A stretch of 55,428 bases of DNA, taken from NCBI GenBank assembly GCA_964509695.1, contig CAZDXN010000003.1, positions 1 to 55,428 of the forward strand. Reading direction: 5' to 3'. This DNA comes from 2-01-FULL-50-23 sp964509695 (lineage in GTDB: Bacteria > Patescibacteriota > Microgenomatia > UBA1400 > MFAQ01). A program made the position numbers and the translations under genes. Below are positions 8,931 through 16,949 of this stretch, in pieces; position 1 is the stretch's first letter; each line of letters starts with the position of its first letter. The notes beneath the pieces were generated by a model. It worked only from the letters and a program-made list of their open reading frames with translations. It did no database searches and had not been told where the DNA came from.

Positions 8931-8963
8931 GTCATTCCGGACTTGATCCGGAATCTATATAAA
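8931..8963. repeat. GTCATTCC...GGAATC palindromic repeat
   Basis: GTCATTCCGG and CCGGAATCTAT arms around ACTTGAT. Same family as the repeats at 191-249, 1863, 13173, 22604 and 54989. It sits between the candidate RNA gene and the leader of the 759-residue protein gene. Confidence 0.8.
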
Positions 8964-9138
8964 TAATTTCCCAAAAAGATTGGTTGCCCGATTCGAACAG
9001 TACCTTAAAAAGTCAATTTTCTCTTTTCTTCTTTCGGAAGAACCCGGGCCGCGTGTTATCTGCGCGCCCGGGATTCTCCGGAAAAATCGATGTTTTTTAA
9101 TGCCCCAGCTGGGGCGGCCGCTAAGGAGGCGGTTTTTG

Positions 9139-11418
9139 ATGAAAGCATACAATTTTGTTCGCGGCCATTTGACAGATGGCCTCGCATTAACGACCGATGA
9201 AAAACTCGGTCGAATTGTATTTCTCGGCGAGGTCGGCCGGGGCCGACGCTATGAGAAAGTGGCGTTGGACCGGCATAACCCGCCGGCGGTGGTAGATGGA
9301 CGCGTGCTGGATTGCCAGCCGCGTAAAGTCACCCTCCAGCCGAAAGACGGGAAGCCCGAGAAGATTTTTTACGTTCTCGAGCAGTCCCGCGGTGGTTCGG
9401 ACGCAGTTTTGGTCCGAATTTTTACCGAGGGGACGTACACAAAGAACACCCGTGGGCGTTGGCAAACGATTGCGGGGAATCCCGAGACCATCATCTCGGG
9501 GTACGGCGCCTACGGCGACGCCGGCCGAATTGGCAACTGGGATGATGGCCTCGTCCTCATGCGCCCGGGAGACGTAGTGAAAGTCACGTTATCCGGGGGC
9601 TCGAAGTTTGAGCCGTATGCGATTTGGTTCAATGATGGCGCCCCCCAATGCGCCACTTGGAAAGAGTACGAGACCCTGACCGCGGTCACTTCGGCGCAAG
9701 CCGAGGCGTCCGGGTCGGGTCTCAAAATTCTTTTCGGCCAAATGCCAACCTTCACTTGGTCTCACGGCAAAGTTGAGCCGGGGATCAAGTTGGCCAAGGG
9801 CCTGACGGGCCCGATGGTGTCGTTAGGTGAATCCGGCCGGGGGCGCACCTTGACCGAGGTGCCTCTGGTCAACTACCCCGTCGAGGGGAAGTTGATCGAG
9901 GCGGCCGTAGCCGTCCTCAAAGAGGAAACCAAACCTTCCCGTTATCCCGGGGGTGAGCCGGAGACGAAAGTCTCTTACGGCTTGACCCAAGGGGCCGCGA
10001 AGGAAGCTGGTTCTGGTTTCCTAGTCAAAGTCTCGAGCTCGTGGGTTTATACCCGTGGGTCGAGTCCGGAGATCTCTGCCTGGAAAGGTAACTCGACTTT
10101 TCTGGCGGAAGGCCGGGGGGCTGAAGGCGATGCTGGCCGGATTTATGATTGGCCGGAAATCCTCGTTGTCCTCCATGAGGGTGACGTTCTTTTTATCCGT
10201 CCGGAAGGCGGATACAAAGTTCGTTCATACACCCTCTTCGTAAAAAACGGTCAGTTGAAAACTGAGCCGTGGGTGACCTGGAAGGTTGAAGACGCGAAGC
10301 GCGACCCCGAGTTCTATGTCGCTAAGGGAACTGCGCCTTCGGCGGGGCTTGTGCCCGCCGAGTGGATTGGGAGGGTCGTTTCCGTCCAGGTCCTCGAGAA
10401 TAGTCGCGATCAAGGCGATCATCTCGAAGAAAAACAGGTCGGTGAGGTCATTTCCATTTCGCCCTTGGTGTTGAATCTGGGGTGGGACGGTCAGGACCGC
10501 TACGACGTGACGATCAATCAGGCGACCTGGGTCCGCCTCGAGAGGGACAAGAAAGTAGTCCGACTCGGAGGCGAAGCCGCCGAAAAGCGGCAGTCGCTTC
10601 GGGCGAGGTTGGAACAGTTGATGGTCGAGGCTGGACAGGCCTTGGCCAAAAGCTACACCTCTCTGGCCAGCGAGGAACTGCGGAAGGAATTGTACGACGC
10701 TTCCCGCAGTTATTACTGGACGCTCGACACCCTGCCCACCGAGGGATGGGGGAATACGATCAGTGCTTTCGTCGAAAAGGCCGAAGCGACCCTGAAGCAA
10801 TTCCGGGAAGTTGAGGCCGAACTTCAAGCCCGCGAAGCGGCCGGAAAGTCGGGTGAAATGATGCCCGATTACCGCGTCCGCCTTGGTGGGTCGAAAAATG
10901 GCCGAGCCGTGGAAACGGCTTGGGCTATTTTGCCGGATGGTTCGACTGTGACCCCGAAAGGGGATTACGGCGAAGCCATTTTCGGCGATTTGACCCCGAC
11001 GGCGCTCGTAGTGACTCATCTCGAGTCCAACTACGGCTACCGCTACTCGGAGGCCTGGATCGTCGCTCATCTGCCCGCCAAGGTGACCGAGGCCCAGAAG
11101 GCCAAGGTTGTCGAGTTGGGGCAAACCGCCCACAAGTACTTCGTGGGCGGCAAGACCGGCTGGGACCTCGCCGAAAAAGAGGTCTACTTCCAGACCGCCT
11201 ACGACCGGGACTTCCGGACGGAGGAGGAGTTAGCGGCCAATCGCGAGATGACGGCCGCCTTCCCCATTGATTTGGGGATCTGGAAAGTAATGCGTTCCTG
11301 CGAGTCCGGGAAGCGCACGGTCTGGGCAGAACGCCGGACCGAGGGCGATTCGAATCGCCCGAGTGAGGTGATGGCGATGGCCTTCAAAGCGGCCGTGGCC
11401 AAGCGCCTCGATGACTAG
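9139..11418 (+). CDS. Large protein with tandem duplicated beta-rich domain, unknown function
   Basis: 759 residues from the ATG at 9139, chosen because AAGGAGG (9123-9129) lies at ideal spacing; the open frame extends further upstream without support. Two related domains are visible. The first contains GYGAYGDAGRIGNWDDGLVL followed by PGDVVKV; the second contains GRGAEGDAGRIYDWPEILVV followed by EGDVLFI, and each is preceded by a GE(V/S)GRGR motif and a (T/S)xxVYTRG-like strand. A charged helical region and a C-terminal domain follow. There is no signal peptide. Codon use is much richer in C than in most neighbours, and a strong terminator follows. No family recognised. Confidence 0.8.
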   Translation: MKAYNFVRGHLTDGLALTTDEKLGRIVFLGEVGRGRRYEKVALDRHNPPAVVDGRVLDCQPRKVTLQPKDGKPEKIFYVLEQSRGGSDAVLVRIFTEGTYTKNTRGRWQTIAGNPETIISGYGAYGDAGRIGNWDDGLVLMRPGDVVKVTLSGGSKFEPYAIWFNDGAPQCATWKEYETLTAVTSAQAEASGSGLKILFGQMPTFTWSHGKVEPGIKLAKGLTGPMVSLGESGRGRTLTEVPLVNYPVEGKLIEAAVAVLKEETKPSRYPGGEPETKVSYGLTQGAAKEAGSGFLVKVSSSWVYTRGSSPEISAWKGNSTFLAEGRGAEGDAGRIYDWPEILVVLHEGDVLFIRPEGGYKVRSYTLFVKNGQLKTEPWVTWKVEDAKRDPEFYVAKGTAPSAGLVPAEWIGRVVSVQVLENSRDQGDHLEEKQVGEVISISPLVLNLGWDGQDRYDVTINQATWVRLERDKKVVRLGGEAAEKRQSLRARLEQLMVEAGQALAKSYTSLASEELRKELYDASRSYYWTLDTLPTEGWGNTISAFVEKAEATLKQFREVEAELQAREAAGKSGEMMPDYRVRLGGSKNGRAVETAWAILPDGSTVTPKGDYGEAIFGDLTPTALVVTHLESNYGYRYSEAWIVAHLPAKVTEAQKAKVVELGQTAHKYFVGGKTGWDLAEKEVYFQTAYDRDFRTEEELAANREMTAAFPIDLGIWKVMRSCESGKRTVWAERRTEGDSNRPSEVMAMAFKAAVAKRLDD

Positions 11419-11427
11419 TGTCTTTCT

Positions 11428-11456
11428 GGGGTGGCGGGTTTGTAACCCGCCACCCC
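11428..11456 (+). terminator. Intrinsic terminator after the 759-residue protein gene
   Basis: GGGGTGGCGGGTT-TGT-AACCCGCCACCCC, a perfect 13-bp stem, ten nucleotides after the stop codon and followed by a T-rich tract (ATTCTATTTTTC). Confidence 0.85.
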
Positions 11457-11546
11457 AATTCTATTTTTCTGAAAGAAGAGGAGAGAATGTGTTCGATTGA
11501 AGTAGTTTCGTTTTGCCTGCCTGTGAAGCTTGACCCTGGACAGGAA

Positions 11547-11795
11547 TCAGGTGACGCAGGCGGATAAGACGAAATTAATGCCCCAGACGTAATAGTACCT
11601 TTCGATTTTATGTTCGAAGGGGATGTTGAGACGCGATAGGGTGAGTCCTGTTGCACTTTGGTAGGTATCAATAAGCCCCCAAACCAGATTGATGGATTCG
11701 ATATAAATGTTGCCCCATTTTATTTGATCGTCTTCGATACCATCGGGGATTGGGAAGACGTCTTGATCAATATCTTGAGATTCTCTTGAGGTCAT
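11547..11795 (-). CDS. Small hypothetical protein
   Basis: 82 residues, no recognised family. An acidic N-terminus (MTSRESQDIDQDVFPIPDG) is followed by an aromatic-rich segment. The last ten or so residues are encoded by a dispersed repeat (11538-11576), so the natural C-terminus may have been replaced. Its start overlaps the stop of the upstream 134-residue gene by 4 bp (ATGA), a translational-coupling arrangement, so the two probably work together. Confidence 0.6.
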   Translation of the reverse strand: MTSRESQDIDQDVFPIPDGIEDDQIKWGNIYIESINLVWGLIDTYQSATGLTLSRLNIPFEHKIERYYYVWGINFVLSACVT

Positions 11796-12196
11796 TTCAT
11801 CTCATCTAGGGGGAGATCTATCTCGTCAGCGACCTGCTGGAGTTGATTCCCCGAAAAGATTCGGAAGTGGGGTTGGTCGAGTTGCGATTCTCTCAGTTGT
11901 TGAATGGTTTTTTGCCGTTTTTCGCCTTTGGTTTCAAGTTCTTCAGTAAGCAACCTGTAGGTGACTTCGTCAAAGTCCTTGGTTATTTCTCGAGTTAGCT
12001 CGAGAAATTTCTCCATAAGGGGATAATCTATGACATCAATTTTGGATAAATCAAGACCAGAAACGTTACTTGGAAGTTTTGGGATCTTTTGGTCTTCGAG
12101 CTGTTCTATGACCTTTGATGGTCTAACCGCGGCGGATCGATGGACAGTGGAGATAATGTCACTGATGTCATCAATTGCGTGGTCGGGACGGCTCAT
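11792..12196 (-). CDS. Hypothetical protein, mostly helical
   Basis: 134 residues, not recognised. Charged, amphipathic helices dominate (YPLMEKFLELTREITKDFDE and a following TEELETKGEKRQKTIQQLRE stretch suggest a coiled coil). First gene of a two-gene unit with the 82-residue protein (4-bp overlap). No signal peptide. Confidence 0.6.
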   Translation of the reverse strand: MSRPDHAIDDISDIISTVHRSAAVRPSKVIEQLEDQKIPKLPSNVSGLDLSKIDVIDYPLMEKFLELTREITKDFDEVTYRLLTEELETKGEKRQKTIQQLRESQLDQPHFRIFSGNQLQQVADEIDLPLDEMK

Positions 12197-12286
12197 GGTT
12201 TGAATATAACATCAAATAGGGCCATAATTTCGGACAGGAATCGGGTGACGCAGGCAGGTAAGACGAAATTGGGGTATAAAGATAGT

Positions 12287-12790
12287 ATGAGAGAAGCTCA
12301 AGAGAGGATGACGATGAGTCCAAAGGAAAGAATTGATGGTCTGGTTCCGTCTGAGAAGAGGAAGCTAACACATACAATTGTGCATGAAGCGGGGCATGCC
12401 GCAAAGGCAATTTTATTGGGACTAAGAGTTTCCGGATACGTTATTGGAGATTATGGGTGGGGAGACCAGGGTGCTTATAAAAAACCGAAAGGAGTCGTAG
12501 ATGGAAAAGTAATTTTAAACCAAGCTATAGGTGAGACGGACTGGGAAAGGAAATTGAAAATGTCTGCAGCCAGTGGTGCGGCAGCAGAATTGGTGTATTT
12601 TGGATATATTAACTCCACTGCAGGTCAACAAAAGGTTGACCGTTTGACTGGGAATTTTCGTTCCTATAGAGAGATTGATGAAATGGCCAATAAAATTGCT
12701 GATGAACTTGAAGCGAGTGAGATTTTTTATGAGTGTATCCGAAGGATGGCGAGAGGCGAGGCCCTTGATGATTTGAGTGTGAAAACCTGA
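12287..12790 (+). CDS. Small M41-like HEAGH metallopeptidase
   Basis: 167 residues from ATG 12287; a TATAAA box ends exactly 6 nt upstream, and the upstream extension of the frame is repeat sequence. TIVHEAGHAAKAILLG (about 28-43) is the HExxH zinc motif in the form found in FtsH/M41 proteases; ASGAAAELVYFG further on corresponds to the region following the zinc site in that family. There is no AAA ATPase domain and no membrane segment, so this is a stand-alone peptidase-like domain. Substrate unknown. It lies between two copies of the GGACAGGAATC repeat. Confidence 0.75.
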   Translation: MREAQERMTMSPKERIDGLVPSEKRKLTHTIVHEAGHAAKAILLGLRVSGYVIGDYGWGDQGAYKKPKGVVDGKVILNQAIGETDWERKLKMSAASGAAAELVYFGYINSTAGQQKVDRLTGNFRSYREIDEMANKIADELEASEIFYECIRRMARGEALDDLSVKT

Positions 12791-12913
12791 CCTTGGACAG
12801 GAATCGGGTGACGCGGGCGGACCTGCTGAAAGCCAAGGCATTCAGGCGGGCGGGTAAGACGAGATGGAGTGGGTTTTTGACAAATGGGATGGGGGTGGCT
12901 ATATTATCGGATA

Positions 12914-13381
12914 ATGAGCGAGAGAATAAGAAGATTTAAGGCGGGGGAAGCGGGGAAAAGTCTGATGTCGTTGATGGCGGGGGAAATTGGTTTTGGGGAA
13001 CCGTTTGAGGATGTCAGTTCTCAGTTGGAGGCGTTGGACGAGATACAAAGGAAGTCCTTGGTCCTACTGGTGGCCTGTGACAGAATTTATGGATTTTTTG
13101 AGAATCGGGTTGGGATGGCCAATGGGCCACGTTTGGTGAAGCTGGTTCGCGACTTGGCCGGTGATCTTCATCTGTCATTCCGGCCCCCGAGCCGGAATCT
13201 AGACGAAATCGATGTCTCCAAAGAAGAGGCGAGAGCGTATTATGATGAGCTCGTGCGAATAGGCGCGATGGAATATATGGGCGAACTTGGTAGAAAGGAT
13301 GTTTTTTGCACGATTTGGGAATGTATCAACAAGATGGTGGGCGAGGAGGAATCAACTTTGGAAGAAGCCTTGCGACCTTAG
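12914..13381 (+). CDS. Hypothetical protein containing an in-frame palindromic repeat
   Basis: 155 residues from ATG 12914; TATTAT ends 6 nt upstream. Not recognised. Helical throughout, no membrane segment. Residues near 88-96 (LSFRPPSRN) are encoded by a GTCATTCC...GGAATCTA palindrome (13173-13201), a clear case of a mobile repeat incorporated into a protein. A bidirectional terminator follows immediately. Confidence 0.65.
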   Translation: MSERIRRFKAGEAGKSLMSLMAGEIGFGEPFEDVSSQLEALDEIQRKSLVLLVACDRIYGFFENRVGMANGPRLVKLVRDLAGDLHLSFRPPSRNLDEIDVSKEEARAYYDELVRIGAMEYMGELGRKDVFCTIWECINKMVGEEESTLEEALRP

Positions 13382-13386
13382 CCAAT

Positions 13387-13416
13387 AAAAAGCCCCCCGC
13401 AGTGCGGGGGGCTTTT
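13387..13416. terminator. Bidirectional intrinsic terminator
   Basis: AAAAGCCCCCCGC-AGT-GCGGGGGGCTTTT between convergent genes: a 13-bp stem with A/T tails on both sides, so it can end transcription from either strand. Confidence 0.9.
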
Positions 13417-13443
13417 CCAAACAATTGTGTGTGGTGTGCCGAG

Positions 13444-14277
13444 TTACTTCGGCGTCGCAGGGGCGGGAGGGGTGGCCTTACGAATGGCCACCATGAGATT
13501 TTGCTGGATCTCATCCCAGTCGGTGCTAAAATCGTCAACTTCATCACTCAAGCGAGTTGTTTCGCTGTCGATCATGCTGACGATGGCGAAGTACTGCTGA
13601 GCCAGTTCGGTTGAACTGAACATGGCGGTCGATAGTTCGAACGAAGCGACCTTACGCTTGATGATCGTCAGGTTTGCCAGCTTGATCAGGTCGATGGCGC
13701 GCGCCAGATTGGCATATTCGCCGATCTTGCCTACCTTGGATACGACACTGGCAGGAGCAGTAGAAGTCCCGCCGGCGCGACGCAGGCATTCGATCGCCTC
13801 GCGGTTCCAGGCGTAGATAGCGTTGGTGTTGAGGCCCATGAACTTCAGGTCGTTGACCATGGAGTTCAAGACGTCGACCGCCTTTTTGGTGACGTAGAGC
13901 CGCTGGATTTCAAGCATAACCTCTTTGTTTGGTTGGAAGCCTTCGGTTTTGACGTTTTCCTCACCGAAGTCTGAGGCAGGAACGGAGAAGAGATTGGTCC
14001 AGTCACGGGCTTCAACGATACATGCGAAGGCGTAGGCCATGTTGGCCACCAGATCCCCATCGTATCCCGGGTAGGGGGTCAGAGTAATGGTGGTTGGGGC
14101 ATCTTCGCGGTACCCGTACCTGGCCACCCCGGGATTTAGGTCATCGTTGACGACTAGGTGCCAGATGGCTGAACGTTTTTCCTTGGTGGTGGTGATACGC
14201 ACCGAGACGATGCGAAGATCTATTTTCACCTCGAGTTCTGCTTTCACAATTGTTGGAATATCAAAGAGCTTGGACAT
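13444..14277 (-). CDS. SD-led hypothetical protein
   Basis: 277 residues. The start at 14277 is fixed by AAAGGAGGT just upstream; a longer in-frame extension has no such support. No family recognised. N-terminal half is beta-rich (EVKIDLRIVSVRITTTKEKR), C-terminal half helical, ending in a short Ala/Pro tail. No signal peptide. A leader of about 75 nt starts from a promoter with TTTGCA and TATCAT (18-nt spacer) near 14350-14375. C-rich codon use places it with the SD-led gene class at 9139, 17439 and 52340. Confidence 0.75.
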   Translation of the reverse strand: MSKLFDIPTIVKAELEVKIDLRIVSVRITTTKEKRSAIWHLVVNDDLNPGVARYGYREDAPTTITLTPYPGYDGDLVANMAYAFACIVEARDWTNLFSVPASDFGEENVKTEGFQPNKEVMLEIQRLYVTKKAVDVLNSMVNDLKFMGLNTNAIYAWNREAIECLRRAGGTSTAPASVVSKVGKIGEYANLARAIDLIKLANLTIIKRKVASFELSTAMFSSTELAQQYFAIVSMIDSETTRLSDEVDDFSTDWDEIQQNLMVAIRKATPPAPATPK

Positions 14278-14411
14278 GGATACCTCCTTTAGGGGTTGTC
14301 CGGTAGGAAAGGAAGAAAGTACCGCCGCTGTTGACGGATTGGGGAGATGATAGCCTATATATAGTAGATATGCAAACTGGGGGCGGAAAAAGGGGAGAGT
14401 TCTACCTCTTG

Positions 14412-14460
14412 GTAATACTGATTTGACAGGTAGTATTACTTTGGGATACAGTAGTATTAC
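14412..14460 (+). promoter_or_regulatory. Promoter/operator of the AbrB-PIN module
   Basis: GTAATACT (14412-14419) is inverted as AGTATTAC at 14432-14439 and again at 14453-14460, a three-arm operator. TTGACA (14423-14428) is followed 17 nt later by ATACAG. The antitoxin ATG is at 14462, so the third arm abuts the start codon and the transcript has little or no leader. Autorepression by the antitoxin is inferred. Confidence 0.7.
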
Positions 14461-14461
14461 T

Positions 14462-14728
14462 ATGGTGGGAACTTCGACAGTTACTTCAAAGGGGCAGGTG
14501 ACGATACCTATGTCTATTCGGGAGTATTTGGACATTAAGGCTGGCAATAAGGTTTATTTTGAAGCTGTATTGAACCCTAGAAGTGTGAAAGTAAGTAAGT
14601 CGTCTGGCAGTACTGTGGATGAGATTGCCGGATCACTTCATTCTGACGTCGGCTATGTGGACTTAAATGTAGTTCGCGAAAAGGTAGCCAAGGACATAGC
14701 TGCATATTATGCCAAAAGGTCGAGATAG
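14462..14728 (+). CDS. AbrB/SpoVT-type antitoxin
   Basis: 88 residues. The N-terminal swapped-hairpin DNA-binding domain (VGTSTVTSKGQVTIPMSIRE, residues 2-21, with the family TSKGQVTIP signature) is followed by a toxin-binding tail. It should neutralise the PIN ribonuclease encoded next and repress the shared promoter. The toxin start codon lies 20 bp before its stop, ensuring coupled translation. The ATG sits directly after an operator arm. Confidence 0.9.
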   Translation: MVGTSTVTSKGQVTIPMSIREYLDIKAGNKVYFEAVLNPRSVKVSKSSGSTVDEIAGSLHSDVGYVDLNVVREKVAKDIAAYYAKRSR

Positions 14729-15119
14729 AATTGTTTGTGTCGATACAAATGTTGTTTTGAGGCTGATTTTGGCTGATGATGAGGTTTTGCATCGAAGGGC
14801 TAGGGAAATATTTAAAGAAGGTGAGATCGGAAGGGCAAAGATTTACATTGACGAAGTGGTTTTGGCAGAGTGTGTTTGGGTTTTGAAAAGTTTTTATAAG
14901 AAATCCCGGGAGCAGATTTGTGAAGTGCTTTCAAAACTATTATCGCTAAAGTACATGGCTAACCCAAGAGGGAAAATGGCGAGAGAGTCTTTGTTGATTT
15001 ACAAAACAACGAGTCTTAGCCTTGAAGATTGTTGGCTCATGGTATTGTCAAAGAGTCAAAATTACGATTTTCAGACGTTTGACGTCAAGTTACGGAAACG
15101 AGCGGAGAGGGGGAAGTAA
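14709..15119 (+). CDS. PIN-domain (VapC-type) toxin
   Basis: 136 residues. PIN ribonuclease fold with conserved acidic residues: VCVDTNVVLRLI (N-terminal Asp), a glutamate in LAECVW, LEDCWL, and TFDVKL near the C-terminus. Family members cleave tRNA or rRNA when released from their antitoxin. Overlaps the AbrB antitoxin by 20 bp; a terminator follows. This module sits next to rplL, convergent with it. Confidence 0.9.
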   Translation: MPKGRDRIVCVDTNVVLRLILADDEVLHRRAREIFKEGEIGRAKIYIDEVVLAECVWVLKSFYKKSREQICEVLSKLLSLKYMANPRGKMARESLLIYKTTSLSLEDCWLMVLSKSQNYDFQTFDVKLRKRAERGK

Positions 15120-15123
15120 GGAC

Positions 15124-15151
15124 AAAAAACCCGGGCGAACCCGGGGTTTTT
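15124..15151. terminator. Terminator between the PIN toxin gene and rplL
   Basis: AAAAAACCCGGG-CGAA-CCCGGGGTTTTT. With A and T tracts on the two sides it can serve both the plus-strand TA module and, in reverse, the rplJ-rplL transcript. Confidence 0.85.
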
Positions 15152-15192
15152 GTTTCGCACCTCCGCCAAAGGCGGAGTTCGCAAAAATTAAA

Positions 15193-15573
15193 TTACTTTA
15201 ATTCAATTTTTGCTCCAGCGGCCTCGAGCTTCGCTTTGGCGGCTTCGGCGTCTTCTTTCTTGGCGTTTTCAAGGAGGACGGCGGGGGTCTTCTCGACTAG
15301 GTTTTTGGCTTCCACCAAACCTAGATCGGTTTTGATCTCGCGAACGGCCTTGATGACACCAATTTTGTTAGCACCGGCATCGGTGATAACAACAGAAAAC
15401 TCAGTCTTCTCTTCGACCGCCGCAGCGGCTACGGGAGCACCTGCCTGCGCTAAAGCTACGGCGGGCGAGGCGGTGACACCGAATTTCTCTTCGAGAGCTT
15501 TGACTAACTCAGCTACTTCCAGAACGGAGAGTTCACTGACTTGGTCAACGATTTTTTGGAGTTTGTCGCTCAT
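15193..15573 (-). CDS. rplL: 50S ribosomal protein L7/L12
   Basis: 126 residues, normal length. The N-terminal dimerisation helix (LQKIVDQVSELSVLEVAELV), an Ala-rich hinge (about 40-55) and the C-terminal factor-binding domain (EFSVVITDAGANKIGVIKAV, EAKNLVEKTPAVLLE) are all present. It forms the ribosomal stalk that recruits elongation factors and GTPases. Cotranscribed after rplJ but separated from it by about 160 bp of AT-rich heptamer repeat, much more than usual. Terminator at 15124-15151. Confidence 0.97.
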   Translation of the reverse strand: MSDKLQKIVDQVSELSVLEVAELVKALEEKFGVTASPAVALAQAGAPVAAAAVEEKTEFSVVITDAGANKIGVIKAVREIKTDLGLVEAKNLVEKTPAVLLENAKKEDAEAAKAKLEAAGAKIELK

Positions 15574-15602
15574 GTGTTTGTTTGTTAATTAATAATTACT
15601 GG

Positions 15603-15732
15603 AACCTGTTTCGAGTAATTTTTAATTTTCAGTTTTCAATTTGCAGTGAATTTCCAATTGCCCAATTTATAAATAAGTTTGAAAATTTGGGATTTGAAAA
15701 TTTTTTGGAAATTGTAAATTGATAATTGTAAA
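15603..15732. repeat. AT-rich short tandem (heptamer-like) repeat in the rplJ-rplL spacer
   Basis: Units such as CAATTTG, GAAAATT and AATTGTA repeat with drift over about 130 bp. The same class occurs at 4320, 5200, 42400, 42805, 45991, 46129 and 47067. The array would form weak alternating hairpins in the rplJ-rplL mRNA. Confidence 0.7.
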
Positions 15733-16260
15733 TTATTTTTTGATTCTGATGGCGTCGAGGGCATAGACCAGTAATTGGGCTGGAGTGGCGAGCTGACGAA
15801 CCAAGGCTTGGGCTGGAGCTTGGAGTTGGGCGAGGAGAGAGGCGAGGAGCTGTTCGCGGCTGGCCAACTTGCTGAGGACTTCAATATCCTTGATAGAGAG
15901 AATCTTGTCGTCCATTAGGCCGAGCTTGATTTCGGGGAGATTTTTGTCTTTGTCCTTGATGAATTCAGCTAGGGCTTTGGTGGTGGTGACGGCGTCGGTT
16001 TGGGCAAAGATGACGGCGGTGGGACCATTGAGGACGTCTTCGACGTCTTTGGGGAGAGTGCCGAGCTTTTCGGTGAGGGCGAGCTTTAGGAGGTTGTTCT
16101 TGGCGACCATGAATTCACCACCGGAGGTAGCGATTTTGGAACGGAGCAGGGTTTGCTCGGAGACGGAAAGGCCGGCGTAATTGGCCAGAATGACCGCCTT
16201 GGCGGTTTCTAAGCCGTGTTTGACTTCGGCGAGAGAGTGGACGTTTCTTTGACTAGGCAT
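15733..16260 (-). CDS. rplJ: 50S ribosomal protein L10
   Basis: 175 residues, normal length. Base of the L7/L12 stalk: the rRNA-binding N-terminal domain (VILANYAGLSVSEQTLLRSK, FMVAKNNLLKLAL) and C-terminal helices that bind L7/L12 dimers (QAPAQALVRQLATPAQLLVY). In many bacteria L10 also represses its own mRNA through the leader; the leader here forms a CTGAGG/CCTCAG hairpin. Its upstream neighbour is a Phd-PIN toxin module, and the promoter lies in the end of that toxin gene. Confidence 0.97.
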   Translation of the reverse strand: MPSQRNVHSLAEVKHGLETAKAVILANYAGLSVSEQTLLRSKIATSGGEFMVAKNNLLKLALTEKLGTLPKDVEDVLNGPTAVIFAQTDAVTTTKALAEFIKDKDKNLPEIKLGLMDDKILSIKDIEVLSKLASREQLLASLLAQLQAPAQALVRQLATPAQLLVYALDAIRIKK

Positions 16261-16317
16261 ATTTACCTGCTGAGGATTTATTGATAACCTCAGGTCTTTG
16301 GACTAGGGGAGATTATA
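16261..16317 (-). promoter_or_regulatory. rplJ promoter and leader hairpin
   Basis: On the minus strand: TATAAT (complement of 16312-16317), then CTCC, AGTCCAA, and a CTGAGG-loop-CCTCAG hairpin before the rplJ ATG. The rplK promoter (23328-23428) has the same order: TATAATCTCC, AGTCCAA, and a CCTCG/CGAGG hairpin. The shared layout suggests a common regulatory element for the two ribosomal operons. Confidence 0.6.
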
Positions 16318-16699
16318 TCACGTTTTTGGCGAGACTGCTCAAGATTCTAGTTTTGCCGAAGTAGCCCATTTTGAGGAGTTGTTTGTCATGGGTGAGAAAA
16401 TAATCGCAATCGGCCTCGATCGCTGATTGGAGCTGAATGTTGTCCTCCAAATCGTCGGTGGGTCCGACCAAGGATCTTTCTTCCAGCAGAGTTCTGGTCA
16501 AATCTACCATTTCAAATTGAGATATTGTGGCATTAGAATTCGGGTTTGGCACTCTTTTTTTCTCGACGTAGAACAAAATATGTATAGATAGAGGCGAGAT
16601 ATACACATGATGTTGATCCAAGTCTGACGCGAGGATTTTGTTTCCTCTTCCTTCAATAAGATCGATAAAGATATTAGTGTCAAGAAAGACTTTGGCCAT
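16313..16699 (-). CDS. PIN-domain toxin of a Phd-PIN module
   Basis: 128 residues. PIN ribonuclease motifs: VFLDTNIFIDLI at the N-terminus, DLEDNIQLQSAIEADCDYFL and THDKQLL toward the C-terminus. Expected to cleave RNA when free. The start lies 20 bp inside the antitoxin gene, and its 3' end contains the rplJ promoter, so the module is packed directly against a ribosomal operon. Confidence 0.88.
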   Translation of the reverse strand: MAKVFLDTNIFIDLIEGRGNKILASDLDQHHVYISPLSIHILFYVEKKRVPNPNSNATISQFEMVDLTRTLLEERSLVGPTDDLEDNIQLQSAIEADCDYFLTHDKQLLKMGYFGKTRILSSLAKNVI

Positions 16700-16943
16700 G
16701 TTTTTTCATCATTGCTTCGCGATATCTTCTGTCTCTTTCTTCATAGCTTAGTTTGGGGAGATTCATTTTTGTTACAATTTTTAAGACCCTCTTTGCGTCA
16801 AAGATTTTCCCCTCAGCTTTTTGAGGACTGATTTTGCCGATGATCTTAGAACGGTGAACTAAATGGACAGAGGTTCCGGAAGAGAGTAGGTCAACCAGAT
16901 GAGATGATTTGGTCCGAAGTTCGGTGGTGGTAATTAATTGCAT
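16680..16943 (-). CDS. Phd/YefM-type antitoxin
   Basis: 87 residues. The N-terminal Phd fold (MQLITTTELRTKSSHLVDLL, then VHLVHRSKIIGKISP) binds operator DNA; the basic C-terminal helix should bind the PIN toxin. The toxin gene overlaps by 20 bp. The TACATT -10 box ends 6 nt before the ATG and is embedded in the AATGTACATT operator, so the mRNA is probably leaderless and autorepressed. Confidence 0.85.
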   Translation of the reverse strand: MQLITTTELRTKSSHLVDLLSSGTSVHLVHRSKIIGKISPQKAEGKIFDAKRVLKIVTKMNLPKLSYEERDRRYREAMMKKHGQSLS

Positions 16944-16949
16944 GGTTTA

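Larger units (their letters stand above)
11538..12865. repeat. Three direct copies of a GGACAGGAATC element
   Basis: An approximately 38-bp unit beginning GGACAGGAATC(A/G)GGTGACGC and ending TAAGACGA(A/G)AT occurs at 11538-11576, 12232-12270 and 12795-12865. The third copy is split by about 33 bp of extra sequence. The copies bracket the two small minus-strand genes and the metallopeptidase gene. The first copy encodes the last residues of the 82-residue protein. Confidence 0.8.

Noticed and set aside
10225..11133. 302-residue minus-strand frame
   Set aside because: Antisense to the 759-residue gene, caused by its C-rich third positions; no start or SD signal.
15603..15732. CRISPR-like array or tandem repeats elsewhere in the window
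   Set aside because: Period is about 7 bp with drift; there are no 25-40-bp repeats with unique spacers and no cas genes anywhere.
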